In this document: piece after piece, positions 54,977-62,799 of the stretch | How positions within the stretch are numbered: the first letter of the stretch is position 1 | Layout: the number at the start of each line of letters is the position of its first letter | Origin: Mariluticola halotolerans | Lineage (GTDB): Bacteria > Pseudomonadota > Alphaproteobacteria > Rhizobiales > Devosiaceae | Direction of reading: 5' to 3' | Assembly (NCBI RefSeq): GCF_021611515.1 | Contig: NZ_CP090960.1 | Location: 434,001-498,000, forward strand | DNA length: 64,000 nt | Made by a program: the position numbers and the translations under genes | The notes under the pieces: generated by a model | The model's database searches: none | What the model saw: the letters and a program-made list of their open reading frames with translations, nothing else | Told to the model about the DNA's origin: nothing

Positions 54977-55929
54977 AAAATGTATCGCGGCAGGCCGAAG
55001 AACATATCGGAACGGTAGCGATTGTCGGTGCCGGCATGATAGGCGCGAGTTGGGCCTGTCTGTTTTTGGGGCACGGTTTGAATGTCGTGGCTACCGACAT
55101 TCGCGCGGATGCAGGGTCTGAGTTTCGCGAGGCCGTTGCCCGGTTTCGCCATTCTCTGCCGGACGATGTATTGCAGCAGGGAAGCTGGGGCACGCTCAGC
55201 TTCACCCATGATCTTGCGGAAGCATGCGAGACAGCTGACTTCGTTCAGGAGAACGCGGTTGAACGGATAGATGCCAAAATTGACCTGTTCCGGCGTATTG
55301 ATGCGCTGACGCGCCCTGAGGTTGTTATCGCGTCGAGCTCATCTGCAATCTCCGTTACCGACATGCAAAGTGCATGTGCGCACCCTGAACGAGTGGTGCT
55401 CGGTCATCCGTTCAATCCGCCTCATCTGGTGCCGCTGGTTGAACTGGTTGGTGGCGCGAAAACCGGCGAGACGTTTTTGATCAAGGCAGAGCGCTTTTAT
55501 CAAAAAATGGGGAAGGTGCCGGTTCGGTTGAAAAAGGAAATTTATGGCCACATCGCCAACCGGATGCAGGCGGCAATTTTTCGCGAAGCCATCCACCTGC
55601 TCGAAAGCGATGTGGCTTCAGTGGAAGATATCGACCGAGCCGTGAGCGAAGGGCCGGGGCCGCGCTGGGCGCTGATGGGGCCATTGCTGACCTATCGTCT
55701 TGCCGGGGGCGACAAAGGCATGCAGGGCTTTTGGGACATGTTCGAACCGATGCAGGAGAGGCTTTGGGACGATCTGGGCGCGCCGCATCTTGATAAGGCT
55801 CTGCAAGACCGGGTTACCGATGCTGTTGAACGCGCCTATGGCGACCGCGGTGTACGCGGCCTGGCCAAACAAAGAGATGTTTTGCTGCAGGCGGTGCTGG
55901 CTGCCAAAGAAACAAATATGAAAGGTTAG
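54973..55929 (+). CDS. Hydroxyacid dehydrogenase of the L-carnitine dehydrogenase / lambda-crystallin group
   Basis: A 318-residue NAD-dependent enzyme of the 3-hydroxyacyl-CoA dehydrogenase superfamily. The Rossmann motif is IVGAGMIGASWACLFL (17-32), the family segment HPFNPPHLVPLVELVGG (near 142-158) includes the active-site histidine, and NRMQAAIFREAIHLL (near 196) and GPGPRWALMGPL follow. This branch oxidises free 3-hydroxy acids (L-carnitine, L-gulonate), not CoA esters. The next gene encodes BKACE, the same pairing as in bacterial carnitine breakdown, where 3-dehydrocarnitine is cleaved with acetyl-CoA. With a ribose-type importer upstream, a hydroxy acid other than carnitine is possible. 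Confidence 0.87.
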   Translation: MKNVSRQAEEHIGTVAIVGAGMIGASWACLFLGHGLNVVATDIRADAGSEFREAVARFRHSLPDDVLQQGSWGTLSFTHDLAEACETADFVQENAVERIDAKIDLFRRIDALTRPEVVIASSSSAISVTDMQSACAHPERVVLGHPFNPPHLVPLVELVGGAKTGETFLIKAERFYQKMGKVPVRLKKEIYGHIANRMQAAIFREAIHLLESDVASVEDIDRAVSEGPGPRWALMGPLLTYRLAGGDKGMQGFWDMFEPMQERLWDDLGAPHLDKALQDRVTDAVERAYGDRGVRGLAKQRDVLLQAVLAAKETNMKG

Positions 55930-55934
55930 CCAGG

Positions 55935-56867
55935 ATGGCAGACAAGAAAGTTATTATCACATGTGCCATTACCGGGGGTATCCATACCCCATCCATGTCA
56001 CCGTATTTACCAATTACCCCTGACGAGATTGCGGCGTCTGCTATCGAGGCTGCGGACGCTGGAGCGGCTATTCTCCATTTGCATGCGCGGGACCCTGAGA
56101 ATGGCGCGCCTGCCTCCGATCCCGATCTGTTTGCACAGTTCCTGCCGAAAATTAACGATGCGACAGACGCGGTTATTAATTTGACCACCGGCGGGGGCTT
56201 GACCATGACGGTCGAGGAGCGCCTTGCGGGACCTTTGCGGTTCAAGCCTGAAATGTGCTCGCTAAATATGGGCTCCATGAACTTCGCACTGCATCCGCTG
56301 GCAGAAAAGAAGACTGACTGGAAATATGACTGGGAACCGGCCTATCTGCTGGGCACCAAGAACGGGATTTTCCGCAATACGTTTGAGGATATCGAAAAGA
56401 TCATCGAGAGACTGGGCAAAGACCATGGCACGCGTTTCGAACATGAATGTTATGACGTCGGCCACCTCTACAATCTTGCCTATTTTCTGGATCGCAAGAT
56501 CATCGAACCGCCGTTTCTGATTCAGACAATTTTTGGCGTTCTGGGCGGGATGACGGCGGAGTGGGAGAACCTCAACTTCATGAAAGAGACGGCAGACCGT
56601 TTGTTCGGCGACGCCTTTGAGTGGTCTGTGCTGGCGGCCGGCCGGAACCAGATGCCCTTCGTCACGAACGCTGCCTCGCGCGGTGGCCATGTGCGCGTTG
56701 GCCTGGAAGACAGTCTTTATATTTCCCGGGGCGTTCTCGCCCAGTCCAATGCCCAGCAGGTACGCAAGGTTCGCAAGATCATTGAGGAACTGGGATTGGA
56801 GATAGCAAAGCCGAATGAGGTGCGTCAGATGCTTGGGTTGAAGGGCGCCGACCTTATTGACCTTTAG
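55935..56867 (+). CDS. Beta-keto acid cleavage enzyme (BKACE, DUF849)
   Basis: A 310-residue zinc-dependent TIM-barrel enzyme of the former DUF849 family. It condenses a beta-keto acid with acetyl-CoA and releases acetoacetate and a new CoA ester. Zinc ligands are in AILHLHARDPENG (near 48-52) and the glutamate in VRVGLEDSLY (near 257). NLTTGGG, CSLNMGSMNFA, ECYDVGHLYNL and LAAGRNQMPF complete the family pattern. It starts 5 bp after the dehydrogenase gene, whose 3-oxo product is the logical substrate. The cleaved acid cannot be named from sequence alone; 3-dehydrocarnitine is one candidate. It is the last gene of the unit, before a strong bidirectional terminator. Confidence 0.88.
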   Translation: MADKKVIITCAITGGIHTPSMSPYLPITPDEIAASAIEAADAGAAILHLHARDPENGAPASDPDLFAQFLPKINDATDAVINLTTGGGLTMTVEERLAGPLRFKPEMCSLNMGSMNFALHPLAEKKTDWKYDWEPAYLLGTKNGIFRNTFEDIEKIIERLGKDHGTRFEHECYDVGHLYNLAYFLDRKIIEPPFLIQTIFGVLGGMTAEWENLNFMKETADRLFGDAFEWSVLAAGRNQMPFVTNAASRGGHVRVGLEDSLYISRGVLAQSNAQQVRKVRKIIEELGLEIAKPNEVRQMLGLKGADLIDL

Positions 56868-56909
56868 GCAGAGGGACTGTTCCCCATGCCATCTGATTTC
56901 TGGAAACAA

Positions 56910-56940
56910 AAAAGTGGCGACAAGAGCCGCCACTTTTCCC
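56910..56940. terminator. Bidirectional terminator between BKACE and tannase genes
   Basis: A 10-bp perfect stem (56910-56919 with 56928-56937, AAAAGTGGCG) and an 8-nt loop; the A and T runs are part of the stem on both sides. It lies between two convergent genes, 42 bp and 31 bp from their stops. Confidence 0.85.
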
Positions 56941-56968
56941 AGCGTTTTAGCTTTCACTCAATGTGCGA

Positions 56969-58429
56969 TTAATTGTTTGCCATGATGGTGGAGGGGGCTT
57001 CACCCGTTTCCATCCAATGCTCCAGAGCGGTCAGCGGGTCGATGCTTTCCATGGCAATGCCACCGGGGCCAGGCAGAAGACCGCAATGGTCCATGCCGGG
57101 GATCATGAAGAGCTTCACATTCTCGTTCAGGGCTTCCTCGCCGCCTGCAGCCGCAGCGGCTTCATCGTACCATTTTACGGTTTGTTCAGGCAGCACGATC
57201 GCATCAGCCCAGCCGTGCCAGACGATCATTTTACCGCCGGCGGCCCTGAATTTGGAAATGTCCGGAGAGTCGGAATTAAACATTTCTGCGGCTTTGGACA
57301 TGCGCGCCGGATCGTTTTCGAAATCGAAATCGACCGTTTTCCATCCCGGACCGCGATCAGGTTCGAAGGCGAGGTAGGCACCAAATGACTGGGCGAATAA
57401 TGGATTGAGCGGCACAGCGCCTTCTTCATTCCCTGTCAGCCAGAGCCACCAGAACGGTTCGGAACCTGCTGGAATGCCACCTGGGAACAGTTTCTCTCCG
57501 GCTTCATTGACGGCCGGCTGGTACCATTTGTTCACTACACCGATCTCGGCCTGGCTCAGGCACTGTTTCGTGTCGGCACCGTCCTCGCACAAAAGGACTG
57601 ACAGGTCAGGCGTGCAGCTGCGCGGATCGGAAATCAGCCCATCTTTGTTCCCGTCAAGGCCGTCGCACTGCTTCATCACTTCGTCGCCGATCAGTCCGTC
57701 CTTTCCCGGTTTCAGGATCGGTTCGCCATCCGGGCCGGTGTTTGCCTTGACGACCCAGGCGAGTGCGGCACCCGCGAGGCCGGTCTCGTTCATTGCCGGG
57801 GCTCCCGAAATTATACCCTGATAATTCTCGGGATAACGCAGGGAAGCCATGTGGGCGAGGCGCCCGCCGGTCGAACAGCCCTGAAAAATGGAGTCGCCGT
57901 TTTCAGACCCGTAAAATGCCTCGATCAACGTATTGGCAACGCGGTAAGTCTCACCGATGGCACGCCATCCCCAGTCACGTTCCCCATTCGGGTTTGCATC
58001 GGCCCAGTCCGCATCGACCACCGACAGACCGTGGTGACCGCTGTCCGAGGTCGCGGTGGCGTATCCCCGGGCAAGCCCTGACGACATGGCGTTTACCCAG
58101 CGGCCTCCCTCGTCGCCTCTGACCAGCATGCCGCACCAACCGCCGCACCCGGCTTGATAGAATTTGCCGTTCCAGTTTTCGAGCGGCAAACGGGTTTCTA
58201 TCGATATTGAGGGCAACGCGGTTGCGCGCACCTCGCAATAGGCAGGCAGCTTGTCCGTGGCCTCGACGACCCTTGTTGAGGTGACAAAGGCTGCATCCAT
58301 TCCGTAATTATTCAGTGCTTCGCAGCGCTGTGTTGGGTCGCTTTGCGTCATTGCCATTGTGGGCGTCGCTGACGCAATGGTCCATCCAATGGTCATTAAC
58401 ACCGGGACCAGTATCCCTTGAATTTTCAT
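56969..58429 (-). CDS. Secreted tannase/feruloyl esterase family hydrolase
   Basis: A 486-residue exported esterase with AGGAGG 7 nt upstream and a signal peptide (about 1-27, ending PTMAM). It carries the family's CS-D-HC arrangement: nucleophile in QGCSTGGR (near 193), aspartate in WHGWADAIV (near 407) and histidine in MDHCGL (near 453), with the two cysteines next to Ser and His expected to form a disulfide. A calcium-type loop DGLDGNKDGLISD lies in the lid. Relatives cut gallate or ferulate esters, or mono(hydroxyethyl) terephthalate. It faces the Liv-type importer, which has a closely related leader region, so the ester's acid may be the importer's ligand. Confidence 0.9.
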   Translation of the reverse strand: MKIQGILVPVLMTIGWTIASATPTMAMTQSDPTQRCEALNNYGMDAAFVTSTRVVEATDKLPAYCEVRATALPSISIETRLPLENWNGKFYQAGCGGWCGMLVRGDEGGRWVNAMSSGLARGYATATSDSGHHGLSVVDADWADANPNGERDWGWRAIGETYRVANTLIEAFYGSENGDSIFQGCSTGGRLAHMASLRYPENYQGIISGAPAMNETGLAGAALAWVVKANTGPDGEPILKPGKDGLIGDEVMKQCDGLDGNKDGLISDPRSCTPDLSVLLCEDGADTKQCLSQAEIGVVNKWYQPAVNEAGEKLFPGGIPAGSEPFWWLWLTGNEEGAVPLNPLFAQSFGAYLAFEPDRGPGWKTVDFDFENDPARMSKAAEMFNSDSPDISKFRAAGGKMIVWHGWADAIVLPEQTVKWYDEAAAAAGGEEALNENVKLFMIPGMDHCGLLPGPGGIAMESIDPLTALEHWMETGEAPSTIMANN

Positions 58430-58564
58430 AAGTTTCCTCCTTTTGATGTATTGTGAATTGCCTGTTGGGCAATCCGCCCAATCAATGGATCACCGGCACC
58501 TCCGAAGATTTTGAACTACCGTGCGTGCAAACTGCTCCTGATGCTGATTGCTCTCATCAGGTGA

Positions 58565-58609
58565 TCATGCGCTGCCGGTGCTTTGCAGCGCCGGGCAAGT
58601 CATCGACAT
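58565..58609 (-). other. Possible 14-codon leader peptide upstream of the tannase gene
   Basis: ATG preceded by AGGGAGGAACC, encoding MSMTCPALQSTGSA and a stop, 136 bp before the tannase start. The ribosome site and ATG are conserved in the sister leader upstream of the importer, but the peptide sequences diverge after the third codon. It may be a regulatory upstream frame or only the remnant of a copied gene start. Confidence 0.35.
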
Positions 58610-58716
58610 GGTTCCTCCCTATGCCACTTGAACTTTGCGTGGTCTTGAATTGGGCGATTTGCTGATGCCATGTCAGAGCCCGCAACAAGAAGGCCTTCAG
58701 CGGACAAAAGAGGGGT
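58607..58716 (-). promoter_or_regulatory. Duplicated leader element, copy A (tannase side)
   Basis: This 110-bp segment, read leftward toward the tannase gene, matches 59002-59110 read rightward at about 75% (my hand count, 83 of 110) with a single 1-nt gap. The core 58656-58681 is identical over 26 nt. A CTGACA at the core could be a -35 element with CCAATT 17 bp later. The end of the match is the ribosome site and ATG of a short leader frame. Between the copies (58717-59001) I see no gene. Confidence 0.7.
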
Positions 58717-59001
58717 CATTCCGGGACATTCCGGATTACTCGGGAAAGCCTTGCGCTAGGGCGGGGCCCTATGGAAGGCTGTTTTTTGATCCCTCCATCG
58801 GCCATTTGCAAAAGGTAGCAATTGCCTTGCTTTGCCTCCGCCGTGCCCGATGAGGATGGCGCAAAGCCTTTGCCTCGCATTGCGGCACGTCTTGCCCTCG
58901 TTGGTTTGTGCCGCTGTAGAATCTGAGAAGCTGCCAGTGCGCTGACCGTGCGCTTTCCGCGAACGGGTTTGTTCGAGCGCGGTTATGAATGTCCTGTTAT
59001 C

Positions 59002-59110
59002 ACCCCCATTTTGTCCGGCGAAAACCTTCTCGCCAGGGGCTCTGACATGGCATCAGCAAATCATCCAATTGAAGACCGCACAAACGAAGGCGGCGTTGGG
59101 AGGAGTTATG
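59002..59110 (+). promoter_or_regulatory. Duplicated leader element, copy B (importer side)
   Basis: Mirror copy of 58607-58716, with the identical 26-nt core at 59037-59062. Relative to the gene it precedes, the element has the same orientation and the same spacing to the short-frame ATG (48 versus 49 bp from core) as copy A. This points to a shared promoter/operator unit serving the tannase gene on one side and the Liv-type importer on the other. Confidence 0.7.
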
Positions 59111-59263
59111 CCGATGATCAGCTCTGCGCGGAGAAAGCGCTGGAGATATCTCACCCCGAACACAGACGGGCGAGGGGGTAATTGTTCCCCTCAGTTCATC
59201 GTGACGGGTGATTGCGTCGGCATGGCAGGCGATGGCCAGGTAATTCACAAAAGGAGGAAGTGA
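59108..59263 (+). CDS. Putative 51-residue leader protein coupled to the importer binding-protein gene
   Basis: An ATG with GGGAGGAG 3 nt upstream opens a 51-residue frame (begins MPMISSARRKRWRYL, ends VIHKRRK) whose TGA overlaps the ATG of the binding-protein gene (TGATG). It is basic at both ends and matches no family I know. The overlap suggests translational coupling. The companion frame on the tannase side stops after 14 codons, so the protein itself is not conserved between the two leaders, which argues for a regulatory role or chance. Confidence 0.35.
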   Translation: MPMISSARRKRWRYLTPNTDGRGGNCSPQFIVTGDCVGMAGDGQVIHKRRK

Positions 59264-60501
59264 TGAAACATTTTACACTAGCAGCCCTGACAGCTGTGGG
59301 AGCGCTTTGCGCGAGCGCGGTGGCGTTGCATGCCGAGCCGCTCAAGATCGGCATTATCGAAAGCCTTTCGGGCTCGCAGACGTCGACTGGCCGCCTTTAC
59401 GCGACAGCCGTCAAATACGGCGTTGACAGGATTAACGAAGCGGGCGGCTTTAACGGCGAGCCGGTGGAAGTGACTGAATATGACAATGCCGGTGGTGCGC
59501 CTGAGGCGGCGGACAAGTTCCGGCAGGCGGCGGCTGACGGCGTGGACATCATTTTCCAGGGCGCTTCATCGGCTATTGCCGGCCAGCTCACTGAAGACGT
59601 GCGCAAGTATAATCTGCGCAATCCCGGCAAGGAAGTCATGTTCATCAATCTCGGTGGCGAGGCCATGGAGCTAACGGGCGACAAATGCCAGTTTTATCAC
59701 TTCCGCTTCACGACAACCGCACCAATGCGGGTCAACGCGCTTGTGAATGCGATGAAAGAAGCGGGTGACCTTGGCGACAAAGTTTACTCGATCAACCAGA
59801 ACTATTCCTGGGGTCAGGACATGCAGGCGGCAGTTGATGCGGTAGCCGATGTCGGCGGTTATGAAGTCGTCGACGAAGTTCTGCATGATGTGAACAAGAT
59901 TCAGGATTTCGCACCCTTTGTTGCGCGTATCAAGGCCGCCAGCCCGGACACAGTTTTCACCGGGAACTGGTCAAACGATCTGCTGCTTTTGATGAAAGCT
60001 GCAGGCGATTCCGGGCTCGACGTGACTTTTGCCACGGCCTTCCTTGATCAGCCGGGTAATATAGCGAATGCCGGCGATACGGCGGTCGGTCACTATATTG
60101 CGAACAACTATGACAATGCCGCAGGTGCTGATGCCTTCGCCGAAACCTACAAGGCAGCGACAGGGCACTATCCGATCTTTGTCGAGGGGCATACCGCCTT
60201 CGCGGTCGGGACGCTTCAGAGCGCATTGGGTAATCTCGATTTCGACGGTGGCGAGATCAATGTGACCGAAATTGCGCTCGCTTTGGAAGACACAGTTTAT
60301 GACACGCCCGTGGGGCCGATTTCGGTCCGCAAAGAGGACCATCAGACGATCCGTCCTGTGGTGGTATCCAAGGTGGTCAAAAACCCGAAATATCCAACAG
60401 ACGACACTGATATGGGCTTTGAGACGGTGAAAATCGTTCCCGGAGAGCTGGCGGTGTATCCCGTGCAAGACAGCTGCAAAATGCAGCGTCCTGACGCCTG
60501 A
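59263..60501 (+). CDS. Liv-type ABC transporter substrate-binding protein
   Basis: A 412-residue secreted protein with AAGGAGG 5 nt before the ATG. A signal peptide (about 1-25, ending LHAEP) precedes the type 1 periplasmic-binding fold: IGIIESLSGSQTSTGRLY, GVDRINEAGGFNGEPVEV, FQGASSAIAGQLTEDV, INQNYSWGQDMQAAV and FTGNWSNDLLLLMKAAG. This family binds branched-chain amino acids, amides, urea or aromatic acids. The conserved leader shared with a tannase gene favours an aromatic acid such as a hydroxybenzoate, which is an inference. It is the first gene of the importer operon; a stem-loop follows the stop. Confidence 0.9.
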   Translation: MKHFTLAALTAVGALCASAVALHAEPLKIGIIESLSGSQTSTGRLYATAVKYGVDRINEAGGFNGEPVEVTEYDNAGGAPEAADKFRQAAADGVDIIFQGASSAIAGQLTEDVRKYNLRNPGKEVMFINLGGEAMELTGDKCQFYHFRFTTTAPMRVNALVNAMKEAGDLGDKVYSINQNYSWGQDMQAAVDAVADVGGYEVVDEVLHDVNKIQDFAPFVARIKAASPDTVFTGNWSNDLLLLMKAAGDSGLDVTFATAFLDQPGNIANAGDTAVGHYIANNYDNAAGADAFAETYKAATGHYPIFVEGHTAFAVGTLQSALGNLDFDGGEINVTEIALALEDTVYDTPVGPISVRKEDHQTIRPVVVSKVVKNPKYPTDDTDMGFETVKIVPGELAVYPVQDSCKMQRPDA

Positions 60502-60519
60502 TTACCGAACTATCGCGAT

Positions 60520-60544
60520 CTGGCCGGCAGCTGATGCCGGCCAG
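60520..60544 (+). other. Intercistronic stem-loop after the Liv binding-protein gene
   Basis: A perfect 10-bp stem (60520-60529 with 60535-60544, CTGGCCGGCA) and a 5-nt loop without a T-run lie between the binding-protein and permease genes. It has the same position and likely role as the other three stem-loops noted in this window. Confidence 0.7.
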
Positions 60545-60575
60545 TTGACCTGACCTGCTTACTTCGGGAACCCTG

Positions 60576-61517
60576 ATGGAATTTGTGATCATCTCAGCTT
60601 TAAACGGCGCAACCTATGGATTGCTGCTGTTCATGGTTTCGGCCGGCCTGACGCTTATATTTGGCATGATGGGCGTGCTCAACTTCGCCCATGCATCTTT
60701 CTATATGCTGGGCGCCTATGTCGCCTATGCGATATCCTCGGTATTCGGCTTCTGGGTTGGCCTTTTGGTGGCACCCATCATCGTGGGTCTCGTCGGCATG
60801 GCAATCGAGCGCTTCCTGCTTCCACGGGTTCATGCGCATGGCCATGCCCATGAACTATTGCTGACTTTCGGCATCGCGCTGATCATTGAGGAACTGATCA
60901 AGCTGTTTTTCGGTGATTTTCCAGTCAATTACCAAATGCCCAGCGCGCTTCGCTTCTCCGCGTTCGATATTTTCGGCACCAATTATCCCTTCTACCGCTT
61001 GTTTATCGGCGGTGTGGCGGTTGTGATGTTTACCGCGCTCTGGTTGCTGCTGACGCGCACGCGCACCGGGATCGTGGTTCGCGCCGCAGAGCGCTTGCCC
61101 AGCATGGCGGAGGCTCTCGGCCATAACATTCCAATTGTCTTTATGTTCGTCTTCGGTACAGGCGCAGCGCTCGCTGGCCTTGCGGGGGCGGTCGCGGGGG
61201 CCTTTTACCCGACCAATCCGAATATGGGGATTGAGCTGGGGGTGATCGTTTTCGTGGTCGTCGTCGTTGGCGGGCTTGGCTCTCTTAAAGGCTCACTCGT
61301 TGCATCGCTTTTGATCGGCCTGTTCTCGTCGTTCGCAGTGGGGCTCGACTGGTCAATCGCAAACCTTTTCGGCCTTGTGGGGCTCGGCGACTGGGCGCGT
61401 TCAGTTGGCGGGTTGATGACGCTCGAGCTTTCCTCGGTCAGTGCGACAATTCCCTTTGCTCTTATGCTGATTGTCCTGCTGGTTCGGCCCGCAGGCCTGA
61501 TGGGAGAGCGTAACTGA
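60576..61517 (+). CDS. Liv-type ABC transporter permease (LivH-like)
   Basis: A 313-residue membrane protein with about eight helices. It shows NGATYGLLLFMVSAGLTLIFG and MGVLNFAHASFYMLGAY near the start, a cytosolic loop with RAAERLPSMAEALGHN (the EAA-like ATPase contact, near 168) and VVVVVGGLGSLKGSLVASLLIG (near 225). A His/Ala-rich stretch HAHGHAHELL at residue 88 is a small oddity in the second loop. It pairs with the next gene's product and ends 1 bp before it. Confidence 0.92.
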   Translation: MEFVIISALNGATYGLLLFMVSAGLTLIFGMMGVLNFAHASFYMLGAYVAYAISSVFGFWVGLLVAPIIVGLVGMAIERFLLPRVHAHGHAHELLLTFGIALIIEELIKLFFGDFPVNYQMPSALRFSAFDIFGTNYPFYRLFIGGVAVVMFTALWLLLTRTRTGIVVRAAERLPSMAEALGHNIPIVFMFVFGTGAALAGLAGAVAGAFYPTNPNMGIELGVIVFVVVVVGGLGSLKGSLVASLLIGLFSSFAVGLDWSIANLFGLVGLGDWARSVGGLMTLELSSVSATIPFALMLIVLLVRPAGLMGERN

Positions 61518-61518
61518 T

Positions 61519-62799
61519 ATGGCTTTTATGTATAAAACTTGCCTTCTCGTCCTCGCACTGGTTCTGCTGGTTGCCGTGCCGCCTTTCCTTGGCCTTGGCT
61601 GGCAGAATGCGATGGTGAACGTGCTCATCGCGAGCCTTTTCGCGTTGGCCTTCAATCTGCTTATCGGGCAGGCCGGGCTGCTCTCTTTCGGACATGCCGC
61701 CTATTTCGGTATTGGTGCCTTCGCAACGCTTCACTTGATGATTGCGGTGGAGGACGGATTGCCACTTCCAACACCGCTCCTGCCGCTTGCCGGTGCGTTG
61801 GCCGGGCTTTTGATCGGGATCATCGCAGGCTATTTCGCCACCATGCGCTCGGGTGTGTATTTCGCGCTGGTCACGCTGGCAATTGCCGAGCTCTTCCATT
61901 CACTTGCGCCACACTTGCAGGGGCTCTTTGGCGGGGAGGCCGGTGTCTCCTCAATGCGGATGCCCTGGCAAGGGATGACCTTTGGTTCGATACTTGAGGT
62001 CTATTATCTGACGCTCGGCTGGGCTTTGATTTGTGGCCTGGGACTGTGGGCCTACACGCGGACCCCTTTCGGACGCCTGACATTGGCATTGCGTGACAAT
62101 GAGCAGCGCGTGCGGTTCCTCGGGTACAACGCGCATGCTTCCAAGGTCATCATTTTCGCCATATCGGCAATGGTTTCGGGCGTGGCGGGGGCATTGCAGG
62201 CGATTTCGAATGAGACAGCGAACTATTCGCTGTTTGCGACGGACGTCTCAGCGCAGGTGGTTCTTCAGACCTTTGTGGGCGGATCAACGATCTTCTTTGG
62301 TCCCATTATTGGCGCAACGCTCTTTACGCTCTTCTCGTTTCTTATCTCTGATCTTACCCGCTCATGGGTGTTCTATCAGGGTTTGATCTTCGTGCTGGTG
62401 ATGCTCTATGCGCCAACCGGCATTGGTGGTGTCATCCAGTACCACATTCGTCACTGGGGGCAGCTCAATTGGGCGCGGCTTGCGGGGCCATACGCGATTG
62501 CTGTGCTTGGTGGGCTGCTTGTTGCTGCGGGGATTGTCTACCTGACCGAGACGGTGGCTGTCCTCTTTGGTGAGGAGTATGCCATGCGCATGCGGGCGGA
62601 CGAGGGCGCTCTGCCAAGCTATGAGCTGTTTGGCTTCATCTGGGACCCTGCCGGCATTTTTACCTGGATCGTGCCTGTCGTGCTGCTGGGCGGCGGCGGG
62701 GTGACCCTTTACCGCGCCCGCCAGCGGATCACCATTTTCTGGGAAAGCATGGGCCGAAAAGGTGATGCGGAGACTAATTCGTCAGGAGCGGCGCAATGA
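61519..62799 (+). CDS. Liv-type ABC transporter permease (LivM-like) with C-terminal extension
   Basis: A 426-residue membrane protein. The LivM core (about 1-310) has NLLIGQAGLLSFGHAAYFGIGA, RSGVYFALVTLAIAELFH, RTPFGRLTLALRDNEQRVRFLGY (ATPase contact, near 177-199) and VGGSTIFFGPIIGATLF. Typical LivM proteins end near here; this one continues for about 110 residues with two further helices (about 325-345 and 378-395), an acidic loop and a polar tail. The start overlaps nothing and follows LivH by 1 bp. Core function is secure; the role of the extension is unknown. Confidence 0.9.
   Translation: MAFMYKTCLLVLALVLLVAVPPFLGLGWQNAMVNVLIASLFALAFNLLIGQAGLLSFGHAAYFGIGAFATLHLMIAVEDGLPLPTPLLPLAGALAGLLIGIIAGYFATMRSGVYFALVTLAIAELFHSLAPHLQGLFGGEAGVSSMRMPWQGMTFGSILEVYYLTLGWALICGLGLWAYTRTPFGRLTLALRDNEQRVRFLGYNAHASKVIIFAISAMVSGVAGALQAISNETANYSLFATDVSAQVVLQTFVGGSTIFFGPIIGATLFTLFSFLISDLTRSWVFYQGLIFVLVMLYAPTGIGGVIQYHIRHWGQLNWARLAGPYAIAVLGGLLVAAGIVYLTETVAVLFGEEYAMRMRADEGALPSYELFGFIWDPAGIFTWIVPVVLLGGGGVTLYRARQRITIFWESMGRKGDAETNSSGAAQ

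Noticed and set aside
58656-59062. Sigma-54 promoter reading of the conserved 26-nt core (TGGCAT followed by GCAAAT)
   Set aside because: The GG and GC pair required 10 bp apart is not present in either copy; a sigma-70-like CTGACA with CCAATT fits better, though weakly.
58607-59110. Terminal inverted repeats of an insertion sequence
   Set aside because: No transposase or remnant lies between the arms, and both arms have the same orientation and spacing relative to a gene start, which suits duplicated leaders better.
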